From assembly GCA_016708265.1 (NCBI GenBank), contig JADJGA010000012.1:1027001-1091000 (forward strand): a stretch of DNA of 64,000 nt. Direction: 5' to 3'. The position numbers and the translations under genes are program-made. Shown here one piece after another: positions 48,348 to 56,524 of this stretch. Under the pieces are notes generated by a model. The model saw only the letters and a program-made list of their open reading frames with translations, was not told where the DNA came from and made no database searches. The stretch is from Saprospiraceae bacterium. Its GTDB lineage: Bacteria > Bacteroidota > Bacteroidia > Chitinophagales > Saprospiraceae. How positions within the stretch are numbered: the stretch's first letter is position 1; the number at the start of each line of letters is the position of its first letter.

Positions 48348-48445
48348 AATAATTTTATTTTTTAAAATGTTAATAAAAATGTCGAATAATCAACAATGAT
48401 AGATAATCATTAGTTCCTGAAATTACTAATTTAACATTTAAAGTT

Positions 48446-49165
48446 TTAATCGAAACTGAAAAAATGTCTTCTGCCTCCGCAAGCTGTTTTAGCAAAATAC
48501 CCTAATCCCCAGTTCAGTTCAAAAACCAGTTGAGCAATAAGAGGATTTGTCGTCTTGTAATTTTCATATGCAACTGTCTTAAACGGATTCACAGGGTATC
48601 CCAGATCCTTTCCTTCCTTGCTGATGATGTCATTGAAAGCATACTCGAATCTGAGCCCGATAGTGCCTGTAAAAGTTTTCCTGCCAAAAGCATACCAGCC
48701 AAAGCCTAAAACTGCAGAAGGATAATTCTTAACATAATATTGACTGGTTTCTACATCATTGTTTGTAAAACTCTGAACTTTAGAAAATTTTGGACCTAGT
48801 TCAAGGTAGTTGATAGTCCTGTACATTCTGTACAAAACATAGAGATCATATGTTTTCCATTTTACATCAATATCATTGTTTACATTTTCAACATTATCAT
48901 AGAGCTGATGACCGTTACTGTACATAAGATCAAAAGTAATTCCATGGATGTATCCGAAATTAAATCCGAATTTCCCACCTACACCAAAACCAGTATTCAG
49001 TTTCTGATCGAGTACATTATCAGTCATAGTATTCTGATTCATCAATATTGTAGGTCCCCATGCACCTTTGATCCCGGCATCGAACCACATGTCCTGAGCA
49101 TTCAGTAGTAAACTATTTAGTAAGATGCCCAGAATAAATAAATGTCTTCTTTTCATAAATGTCAA
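48446..49165 (-). CDS. Outer-membrane beta-barrel protein
   Basis: A 239-residue protein with a signal peptide (cleavage near LNAQD) and strand-turn repeats typical of small barrels ('WFDAGIKGAWGPTIL', 'FGVGGKFGFNFGY', 'YAVLGFGWYAFG', 'LVFELNWGLGYF'). The start could be four codons later at MKRRHL. The family is not named. The frame is intact. It lies about 100 bp upstream of the BON-LysM gene on the same strand. Confidence 0.65.
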   Translation of the reverse strand: MTFMKRRHLFILGILLNSLLLNAQDMWFDAGIKGAWGPTILMNQNTMTDNVLDQKLNTGFGVGGKFGFNFGYIHGITFDLMYSNGHQLYDNVENVNNDIDVKWKTYDLYVLYRMYRTINYLELGPKFSKVQSFTNNDVETSQYYVKNYPSAVLGFGWYAFGRKTFTGTIGLRFEYAFNDIISKEGKDLGYPVNPFKTVAYENYKTTNPLIAQLVFELNWGLGYFAKTACGGRRHFFSFD

Positions 49166-49406
49166 ATAATTAAGTTTTATGTAATAATTAATCTATAATA
49201 ATTATTGATTTTTAAATCATAATCCTTTGAATAATGATTATACAATAATTTAAAAAATGTAAAAATAGTTTTAAAAATTAAAATCTAAAATTTTTATCGG
49301 TGAAAATACATTATAGATATTTTTTTGATGATTCAGTTCCTTTTAAAATTTCTAAATGACGAAAAAAATGATTTTTCTATTTTTTTAAATATCATGCGAT
49401 TTGTCA

Positions 49407-50881
49407 CTAATTACTTCCAATATTTGCTATCTTTGAATCATTAAGTGCTTTGATTGTAACATAAATACTTAGCGGCAACAAGATTAACACAGGCAGCCAT
49501 GCATTAATAATTGGATTCAGAACAGAGGCTCTGTTGAATTTTTCACCGGAGATGCTAAGGAGTATGAAAGCCATAAAAAACATTATTGCAACCAGGACAG
49601 GAACTCCATAACCCCCTTTCTGATGATCGACCCCAATGGTGCACCGATAAAAAGGAAGACAATACATATCAAAGCCCAGCTGTATTGTTGATGCAGTCCC
49701 AGTTCCCAGTAGTTTTTGTATTCTTTGTATCTATCTATGTTTGAAATGGAATTACTGATCATGTTTTTCTGATAGCTTACATTTTCAGCACTCATCTCCA
49801 ACAACTCATATCTTCTTGAAGAATCAATTGTCTCAGAAAAGGAACTATATGCTTTAAGCTCTCTATTTATATATTGATCATAAGTGTTGGAATAAGTTCG
49901 CTTCATTTCAGCTCTTTGAAAATCGGAAATATTATGAGGCCTCATCATCGATCTGTCTTCTTTGATTTCCTGTTTGATCCTGGTATCCAGAATAGAAGTA
50001 AAATTTGGTCTCAGAAATGTTTTTTCAGCAATTATTTTATTCCTGAAAGTATCTATCTCTTCCATCAGCTGAATAGAATTCATCACATCCCTTCTCTTTG
50101 AGAAGAAATTGCCGGAATTATCATTGTAAAAAAGTGTCAGGTCAAAGGCTTTTTCAAGAGTATCAAAACTGTATCTGATAAGCGGAAAAGTATTTTCGCT
50201 TGATCTTTTCAGTGAGGAATTTTTTCGTTCAATATACTGATTTCCATCATATAGTCTCATGATAAAATACCTGCCATCATCAGTTGTGAATATCTCACCG
50301 TTCCTGGCAGTCAGCACATTGTAATTCTCACTTGTCCTGTCATTGACATTGTAAATCTTCACTCCCTCGATCCTCCTTCCGTCCTTATCCTTTTTATTGA
50401 CCTGTATCGTAAACCCGTCAAATTCCTTATTAAAAACTTTCTCCTGGATATTTAAGGTGGGCTTTTTCCTTTTCAGCGATGTGAAAGTCTCAAGGAAATT
50501 ATATGCAGCTTTTGGTTTTAAATAATTTGAAACAAAAATTGAAAATCCGAATGTAAACACTGCTACAATCAATCCGGGAAAAAAAATCCTGATCAATGAA
50601 ATGCCAGCTGTTTTCATACTGGAAAGTTCATATTTTTCACCAAGATTTCCATAAACCATAACTGAAGAAATCAAAATTGTGATCGGCACAGCCATCGGAA
50701 TAACTGTGGCCCCATAGTATAACAACAATTTCATGAAGTCAAATAAACTCAGTCCTCGACCGGCAAAATCATCGATATATTTCCACATGAACTGCATTAT
50801 AAGAATGAATTCTGCTATCAGAAATGATATTATATAAGGTGCAAAAAAACTTCTTATTATATATTTGTCTAATATCTTCAA
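49407..50881 (-). CDS. LptF/LptG-family LPS-export permease (one frameshift)
   Basis: About 491 residues after adding one G to a G5 run near 49618. The N-terminus 'LDKYIIRSFFAPYIISFLIAEFILIMQFMWKYIDDF' is typical of YjgP/YjgQ permeases. The first helices, a large periplasmic domain (about 130-390) and the last helices ('FIGAPLGSIIRKGGYGVPVLVAIMFFMAFILLSI') follow. LptF and LptG form the inner-membrane permease that extracts LPS for transport to the outer membrane. No lptB or lptC lies nearby. The gene is essential in most diderms, so the frameshift is probably not real. Confidence 0.88.
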
Positions 50882-51011
50882 CTACGATGTTATGTTGATG
50901 AATAATAAAAACGTAAATTACATACCATTTAGTTTGCAATGGCAGATTAAAATCAAAAGCATTCTGAATCTGTTTAGCTTAATTCCAGTAATATTCCTGG
51001 GCTACTCAATA

Positions 51012-52049
51012 TTAAATTATCAGGTGCTCACTTAATGTGGCAACCATCACGGCTTTTATAGTGTGCATTCTGTTCTCTGCTTCTTCAAATACTATTGAGG
51101 CTTCTGATTCGAAAACATCTTCAGTGACTTCAAGTCCATCCAGTCCGAATTTTTGAAAAATCTCCTCCCCAAGTTTTGTTTTCCTGTTGTGGAATGCAGG
51201 CAGGCAATGCATGAATTTTGCATTTTTATTTTCAGTCAGTTTCATTACTTCACTGTTTATCTGATATGGTTTCAGCAAGTCGATCCTTGATTCCCATACT
51301 TCAGTAGGTTCGCCCATTGATACCCAAACGTCAGTGATGACGAAATCACATTTATGCACGGCCTCAGCGATATTTTCTGTCAAAGTGATTTTTGCATTTG
51401 TTTTTTCAGCAATTGCCATTGCTTCGTCCACCAGATCTTTATTTGGAAATAAGCTTGCAGGGGCACCAATTCTTACATCCATACCTAACTTTGCACCCAT
51501 CACCATAAGTGAATTCCCCATATTATTTCTTGCATCACCCAGGTAAGCGAATTTCATGTCTTTGTATTTTTTATTGCAATGCTCTTTCATTGTCAGAGCA
51601 TCTGCAAGTACCTGAGTTGGATGAAACTCATCAGTTAGTCCGTTCCAGACAGGAACTCCCGCATAATCACCTAAGGTCTCTACAATTTTTTGTCCGAATC
51701 CACGGTATTCAATCCCATCATACATGCCACCAAGCACTCTTGCGGTATCTTCCATTGACTCCTTGTGGCCTATCTGACTACCTGATGGACCAAGATAAGT
51801 AACATGAGCTCCCTGATCAAATGCTGCAACTTCAAATGCGCATCTTGTTCTGGTTGAAGTCTTTTCAAATATTAAAGCAATGTTTTTACCCTTCAAAAAC
51901 CTCTTTTCTTTACCAGCATACTTCATTTCTTTCAGTCTTTCTGAAAGCCAAAGTAAATATTTGATCTGCTCTGACGAAAAATCAAGCAGTTTCAAAAAAT
52001 TCTGTCCTTTTAGTGACTTTGCTATCTCTTTTCTAATTTTCCTTTTCAT
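51012..52049 (-). CDS. Ornithine carbamoyltransferase
   Basis: This 345-residue enzyme transfers a carbamoyl group between ornithine and carbamoyl phosphate. Seen are the carbamoyl-phosphate loop 'STRTRCAFEVA', 'FHPTQVLADALTM', 'TDVWVSMGEPTEVWE' and the ornithine-site 'HCLPAFH'. Length and N-terminal extension ('KIRKEIAKSLKGQNFLKLLDFS') fit catabolic-type OTC (ArcB) and also some ArgF. The carbamate kinase gene lies 20 bp upstream, so the pair probably makes ATP from citrulline (phosphorolysis, then carbamate kinase). No arginine deiminase is nearby. I leave the symbol open. Confidence 0.92.
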   Translation of the reverse strand: MKRKIRKEIAKSLKGQNFLKLLDFSSEQIKYLLWLSERLKEMKYAGKEKRFLKGKNIALIFEKTSTRTRCAFEVAAFDQGAHVTYLGPSGSQIGHKESMEDTARVLGGMYDGIEYRGFGQKIVETLGDYAGVPVWNGLTDEFHPTQVLADALTMKEHCNKKYKDMKFAYLGDARNNMGNSLMVMGAKLGMDVRIGAPASLFPNKDLVDEAMAIAEKTNAKITLTENIAEAVHKCDFVITDVWVSMGEPTEVWESRIDLLKPYQINSEVMKLTENKNAKFMHCLPAFHNRKTKLGEEIFQKFGLDGLEVTEDVFESEASIVFEEAENRMHTIKAVMVATLSEHLII

Positions 52050-52069
52050 TTTTATAGTTTATTATGTTT

Positions 52070-53023
52070 TCAATCGTAATTCATTGTTATTTTGCTGCCG
52101 AATTTTTTATCCTCCAGTTTTGTTGCTTCAGTTATTACACTCTTTTGCCCTCCTTTTTTTACGAAATCGATCGCAGCTCTTATCTTAGGTGCCATACTAC
52201 CTTCACCAAATTGTCCTGAATTGAGATATTTTTCTGCATCTGCCACATTGAGAAATTCTGCTATTTCCTCATCAGGCTTAGTATAATTAAGGTATATATA
52301 AGGTACATCTGTCAAAATATAAAATTCATCTGCATTTATATTCCTTGCTAGCAATGATGAGGCCATGTCTTTGTCAATTACAGCCTCAATCCCTCTCAGC
52401 ATGCCTTTTTCGTCTATATAAACAGGGATACCACCACCTCCAACAGCTATAATTATAGTCCCGTTTTTTGCCATTGAAGAAATAGAATCTTTATTGAAAA
52501 TGGAAATTGGGGTCGGAGAGGGGACAACTCTTCTGTATGTTCCAGGTTCTTTTCCAGTCTCTCTGAATTCCCAGCCTTTTTGCTTTGCAAGCAAATCGGC
52601 TTCTGCCTGAGAGTAAATCTTACCTACTCTTTTGCTGCTGTTCTTAAATGCTGAATCATTTTTGTCAACTACAACCTGTGTTACAACTGTAATAATATCT
52701 TTCTGAATTCCTTCCTCCTTTAAAAGATTTCTCAATACCCTCTCTATCAGATAACCAATTCCTCCCTGTGAATCAGCCACACATATATCAAGAGGCATTG
52801 GTTCAATATTATATAACTGTTCACCTGCATCATTTCTCATTAGTATATTGCCAACCTGAGGCCCGTTCCCATGTGTTAATACAATATTATATTCTGCTTT
52901 GATCAGGAATAAAATATTTTTGAGTGTTTCTCTTACATTTTCTTCCTGCTCTTCTATAGTGCCAACCTGATTGTTCCTGGAAATTGCATTTCCTCCCAAA
53001 GCTATAACTGCTAATTTGCCCAT
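52070..53023 (-). CDS. arcC: Carbamate kinase
   Basis: A 317-residue amino-acid-kinase-fold enzyme that makes ATP, CO2 and ammonia from carbamoyl phosphate and ADP. Seen are 'IALGGNAISR', 'VLTHGNGPQVGNIL', 'GGGGIPVYIDEKG', 'DKDMASSLLARNI' and the end 'GSKITMN'. The length is normal and the frame intact. It is the first gene of a two-gene operon with ornithine carbamoyltransferase, typical of fermentative use of arginine or citrulline. Confidence 0.95.
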   Translation of the reverse strand: MGKLAVIALGGNAISRNNQVGTIEEQEENVRETLKNILFLIKAEYNIVLTHGNGPQVGNILMRNDAGEQLYNIEPMPLDICVADSQGGIGYLIERVLRNLLKEEGIQKDIITVVTQVVVDKNDSAFKNSSKRVGKIYSQAEADLLAKQKGWEFRETGKEPGTYRRVVPSPTPISIFNKDSISSMAKNGTIIIAVGGGGIPVYIDEKGMLRGIEAVIDKDMASSLLARNINADEFYILTDVPYIYLNYTKPDEEIAEFLNVADAEKYLNSGQFGEGSMAPKIRAAIDFVKKGGQKSVITEATKLEDKKFGSKITMNYD

Positions 53024-53383
53024 ATTCTGATTTAATATAATGACTTTAAAAAAATAAAACGCGAAATTATTAAATATTTGTATGTTTCCTTGTATATATT
53101 ATTAAAAAAGCGAATGCCCATTTAAAAATTGATTAATTATAATAAGTAAAAATAAAAGCTAAGTACGATGTACGATTTACGAAGTACGATTTATTTTAAA
53201 TAAAAATTTCAAAATACTTTTAATTGTTACAAATATAATTCTTTAATTCTCAAACATGATACATATATGCAATATTTATTTAATTATTATTTAGTAAAAA
53301 ACATATTAAATAATTATGCAATATGAAAATAATAATCTTATATTTGCATAAAATTATTAATACGTTTAATTAAAACGAATTAA
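53024..53383. other. Divergent intergenic region between arcC and ftsK
   Basis: About 360 bp, very AT-rich, with no gene visible. It contains a heptad array at 53160-53194. A TATATTTG box at 53339-53346, 37 bp before the ftsK start, could be its -7 element, but no -33 box is at the right distance. Confidence 0.5.
53160..53194. repeat. GAnnTAC heptad array in the arcC-ftsK spacer
   Basis: Five perfect-length heptads: TAAGTAC, GATGTAC, GATTTAC, GAAGTAC and GATTTAT. It is closely related to the array after ftsK, 2.65 kb away, in the same orientation. Confidence 0.7.
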
Positions 53384-55847
53384 AATGGTCTCTGCAAGTA
53401 AAAACAAGAAAACAAATAAATCTAAAAGTATTCGTCTCACGGATGAAAGATTTAGAAAAATCGCAGGTATAATGCTCATATTAGTGAGCTTCTATCTTCT
53501 TAATTTCCTTCACATCATATTTCCTGTCGTGGAAAGCTGATCAGGACAAGGTTCTGAGATTTTCCACTGATATGCTTTTTAACAGCGACATTAGTGTCAG
53601 TAACTGGCTTGGAAGATTGGGAGCTTTGGTATCTAATGCTTTTATATACTGGGGCTTTGGTGTTCCTTCATTGCTTTTCGTACTTATTTTTTTCAGGCTG
53701 GGGTTTGTAATATTATTCAGAAAGAATATATCTGCTTTCCTGATGTTTCTTACTAATACTTTGTATGTTATAGCATTTACATCTATAATTCTTGCATATT
53801 TTCTGGGAGAAAAGGAATTTAGCTGGGGTGGCGCATTTGGAAGTTCAGTCAACCTTTGGATGGTCAACTTTATCGGTTCAGTAGGACTGTTATTGCTGTT
53901 GATCTTTATTTTATTTGCTGTGCTTATATGGTTTTTTAATCCTAAGTTTGAAACCATGAAGTTTTCGACAGGCAATCTGAATTTAAATTTTCCCGTTTTG
54001 TTCCTCAGAAACAGGTTCAAAGCTAATTCTGGTCAGGTCGCAGGGGACATTGAGAACAGTGCTAAAGAAGACTCAGAAATTATTCCTACATTCAATCCTC
54101 CTTCTTTCAGAGGAGATAGCAATTCAGCAATTGACTTTGATATTGACCATAGTGTGATAGATGTGGATCCGGTGGAAATAGATAATACGGAGCTTGATAT
54201 TGAAATTCCCGGTAATGAAGACTTTGCTTCAAAAACAAGGGTCACAGGATCAGGTGAGAACATTGATCTTATCTCAAAAGATGATTTTGACACAATCAAA
54301 GTCATTACTGATAATGAAGAAGAGATATTTCTTGAACCATATGATCCCAAAAAAGAGTTATCCAATTACAGATATCCTGATGTTGAATTGTTGAGGATTA
54401 TGATTCAGAGAATATAACTATTGACAGGGCTGAACTGGAAGCCAATAAAGATCAGATAGTAAATACACTAAGGAATTATAAGATAGAAATTGTTAAGATC
54501 AGGGCAACAATAGGGCCAACTGTCACTCTTTATGAGATTATTCCAGCTCCCGGAATCAAAATCAGCAAAATCAAAAGCCTTGAAAATGATATTGCATTGA
54601 GTCTTGCAGCGTTAGGCATCAGGATCATAGCTCCAATCCCGGGTAAAGGTACAATCGGAATAGAGGTTCCAAATCAGAATAAACAAACGGTTGGTTTGAA
54701 AGATATTCTGAAATCAAAGAAATTTATAGAATCCACTATGGATCTTCCTATAGCATTGGGAAAGACTGTTTCTAATGAAGTCTTTATAGCCGACCTGGCT
54801 AAGATGCCGCACTTGTTGGTTGCAGGAGCTACAGGTCAGGGTAAGTCAGTGGGTATAAATTCAATAATTGTCTCTCTACTATATAAAAAACATCCATCAG
54901 AAGTCAAATTTATATTAATTGATCCTAAGAAAGTTGAGTTATTTCCTTATAATGGAATGGATAAACATTTTCTTGGATTTTTACCGGATGAAAAGGAGGC
55001 TATTGTCACTGAAACCGACAAAATAGTTTATACATTGAATTCCCTGATAATAGAAATGGAAGAGAGGTACAACCTGCTAAAACACGCAAAGACAAGGAAT
55101 CTGAAAGAGTACAATGCGAAATTCAGGGAGAGAAGATTGAACCCAAAGAACGGACACAAGTATTTACCATATATCATTTTGGTCATCGATGAATTTGCAG
55201 ACCTCATAATGACGGCAGGCAAAGAAGTGGAACTACCTATTGCGAGGCTTGCTCAATTGTCAAGAGCTGTAGGCATTCACCTTGTTCTTGCCACACAGCG
55301 ACCTTCGGTAAATATTATAACAGGGGTGATTAAAGCAAATTTCCCGGCAAGAATAGCATTCAAAGTTGCATCCAAGGTCGATTCCAGAACTATCCTTGAT
55401 ACCGGAGGTGCAGATCAGCTTGTAGGTCGGGGGGATATGTTGATCTCTCTGGGCGGAGCAAGTATTCTAAGAGTACAGGGAGCATTTATTGATACTGCAG
55501 AGATAGAGAATGTAGTAGATCATATCAGACATCAGCAAGGATATTCAGAGCCATTTTATCTGCCCGAATACAAAACTGATGACAGCATGGATTTTTCAAG
55601 TCTTAGCTACGGAGACCTTGATGAGATGTTTGTCGATGCAGCGAAGATAATAATCGCTGAACAATATGGTTCAACATCGCTTTTGCAGAGAAAAATGCAG
55701 ATCGGATACAACAGGGCAGGAAGAATAGTAGATCAGATGGAAAATCTTGGAATGGTAGGTCCAAGTAAAGGTTCAAAGCCAAGAGAAGTATTGGTGTACA
55801 GCGAAACAGAATTGATGGAAATAATTAACAAGTTAAAGAATAAATGA
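53384..55847 (+). CDS. ftsK: DNA translocase FtsK/SpoIIIE (two frameshifts)
   Basis: FtsK pumps DNA at the division septum and helps chromosome dimer resolution. Read through, it has about 821 residues. The N-terminal part starts at ATG 53384, has four membrane helices (about 25-200) and a short acidic linker. Indels lie near 53508 (one A too many) and near 54397 (one G short). The motor has Walker A 'AGATGQGKS', Walker B 'ILVIDEFADLI' and 'LATQRPSVNIITGVIKANFPARIAF'. The C-terminal winged-helix gamma domain reads 'GSTSLLQRKMQIGYNRAGRIVDQME'. The last bases of the stop codon begin a heptad array. Confidence 0.93.
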
Positions 55848-55915
55848 TTTACGAAGTACGAAGTATGATTTACGAAGTACGATTTACGAAGTACGATTTA
55901 AGAGGATCGACTTAA
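55846..55915. repeat. Left heptad array of the four-helix-bundle cassette
   Basis: Ten consecutive 7-bp units starting inside the ftsK stop codon: GATTTAC (three times), GAAGTAC (three times) and variants GAAGTAT, GATTTAA, GAGGATC, GACTTAA. The first eight are nearly perfect, and the last two decay. The array ends 10 bp before the four-helix-bundle start codon at 55925. Confidence 0.85.
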
Positions 55916-55924
55916 TTATTTATA

Positions 55925-56287
55925 ATGAATAGTGAAGATTTAAAAAAGAGGTTCAAAAAGTTTGCAATTAATGCAGCTTTGTTAATAAAGGAATTACCGA
56001 CGGATGCAATAAATATACCATATTCAAATCAACTAATAAGATCATCAAGTTCGCCTGGAGCAAACTACAGAGCTGCTTGCAGAGCGAAATCTACTGCTGA
56101 TTTTATAAATAAATTAAAAATTGTAGAGGAAGAATTGGATGAATCAATATATTTTCTTGAATTACTGCGATATTTTAACTCCAAGTTTGATGTTCAAATT
56201 CAAACATTAGAGGAAGAGGGTGATGAATTATTGGCAATTATAGTTAAATCAATAAAAACAATAAAAGATAAAAATCCAAAATCGTAA
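55925..56287 (+). CDS. Four-helix-bundle protein (S23 / 23S rRNA IVS-protein type)
   Basis: A 120-residue helical protein with the S23 family pattern: 'RFKKFAINAALLIKELP', 'NQLIRSSSSPGANYRAACRAKSTADFINKL', 'IVEEELDESIYFLELL' and a last helix 'LEEEGDELLAIIVKSIKTIK'. The basic, conserved RxxxSxxxNYREA-like helix suggests binding of nucleic acid. Related proteins are encoded in 23S rRNA intervening sequences and include Avd, the partner of diversity-generating reverse transcriptases. Here the gene stands between ftsK and a TonB receptor, framed by inverted heptad arrays. Its last codons and stop lie inside the right array. The frame is intact and the start (ATG 55925) is clear. The function is unknown. 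Confidence 0.85.
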   Translation: MNSEDLKKRFKKFAINAALLIKELPTDAINIPYSNQLIRSSSSPGANYRAACRAKSTADFINKLKIVEEELDESIYFLELLRYFNSKFDVQIQTLEEEGDELLAIIVKSIKTIKDKNPKS

Positions 56288-56331
56288 ACATTAACCCAAA
56301 ATCGTAAACCGTAAATCGTAAACCGTAAATA
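56277..56331. repeat. Right heptad array of the four-helix-bundle cassette (inverted)
   Basis: Eight units (seven of 7 bp and one of 6 bp) in the form GTAAACC, GTAAATC, GTAAACA. Their reverse complements are GGTTTAC, GATTTAC and TGTTTAC, so they mirror the left array. The array starts in the last codons of the four-helix-bundle ORF. Confidence 0.8.
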
Positions 56332-56432
56332 ACTATGTTGTTTTCAATAACCAAAATAAAGATAAATTCAGAACCCAGATAACCGATATTTAGGGTCTGA
56401 CAAGATTTAGTTTTCTTAGAGACCTTTGTTTT

Positions 56433-56464
56433 AAAATGGACTTACAACGGTAGGTCCATTTTTT
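56433..56464 (+). terminator. Intrinsic terminator downstream of the four-helix-bundle gene
   Basis: A 9-bp stem (56433-56441 with 56454-56462, loop of 12 nt) is followed by T residues. It lies about 145 bp after the ORF stop and can end plus-strand transcripts from ftsK or the cassette. Confidence 0.6.
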
Positions 56465-56501
56465 ATAAAAAAAACCAGGCTTATAACTTAAGCCTGGTTT
56501 T
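56465..56501 (-). terminator. Intrinsic terminator of the Oar-like receptor gene
   Basis: A perfect 13-bp stem (56471-56483 with 56489-56501, 5-nt loop), preceded on the plus strand by an A run, which is a T tract on the minus strand. It lies 24 bp after the stop of the receptor gene. Confidence 0.85.
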
Positions 56502-56524
56502 CTGTTTTTTACTTTTTTTATTTA

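Larger units (their letters stand above)
55846..56331. mobile_element. Putative mobile cassette: four-helix-bundle gene between inverted heptad arrays
   Basis: The unit runs from the ftsK stop codon to 56331. The left array has GATTTAC/GAAGTAC units on the plus strand. The right array has GTAAATC/GTAAACC units, which are GATTTAC/GGTTTAC on the minus strand, so the two ends are in inverted orientation. The only ORF is the S23-type protein. No transposase is present, and no target-site duplication is evident by eye. Mobility is an inference from this layout and from dispersed arrays elsewhere in the window. Confidence 0.4.

Noticed and set aside
55846..55915. Heptad arrays as a CRISPR
   Set aside because: The units are 7 bp with no spacers between them, the repeats are degenerate, and no cas gene is present.
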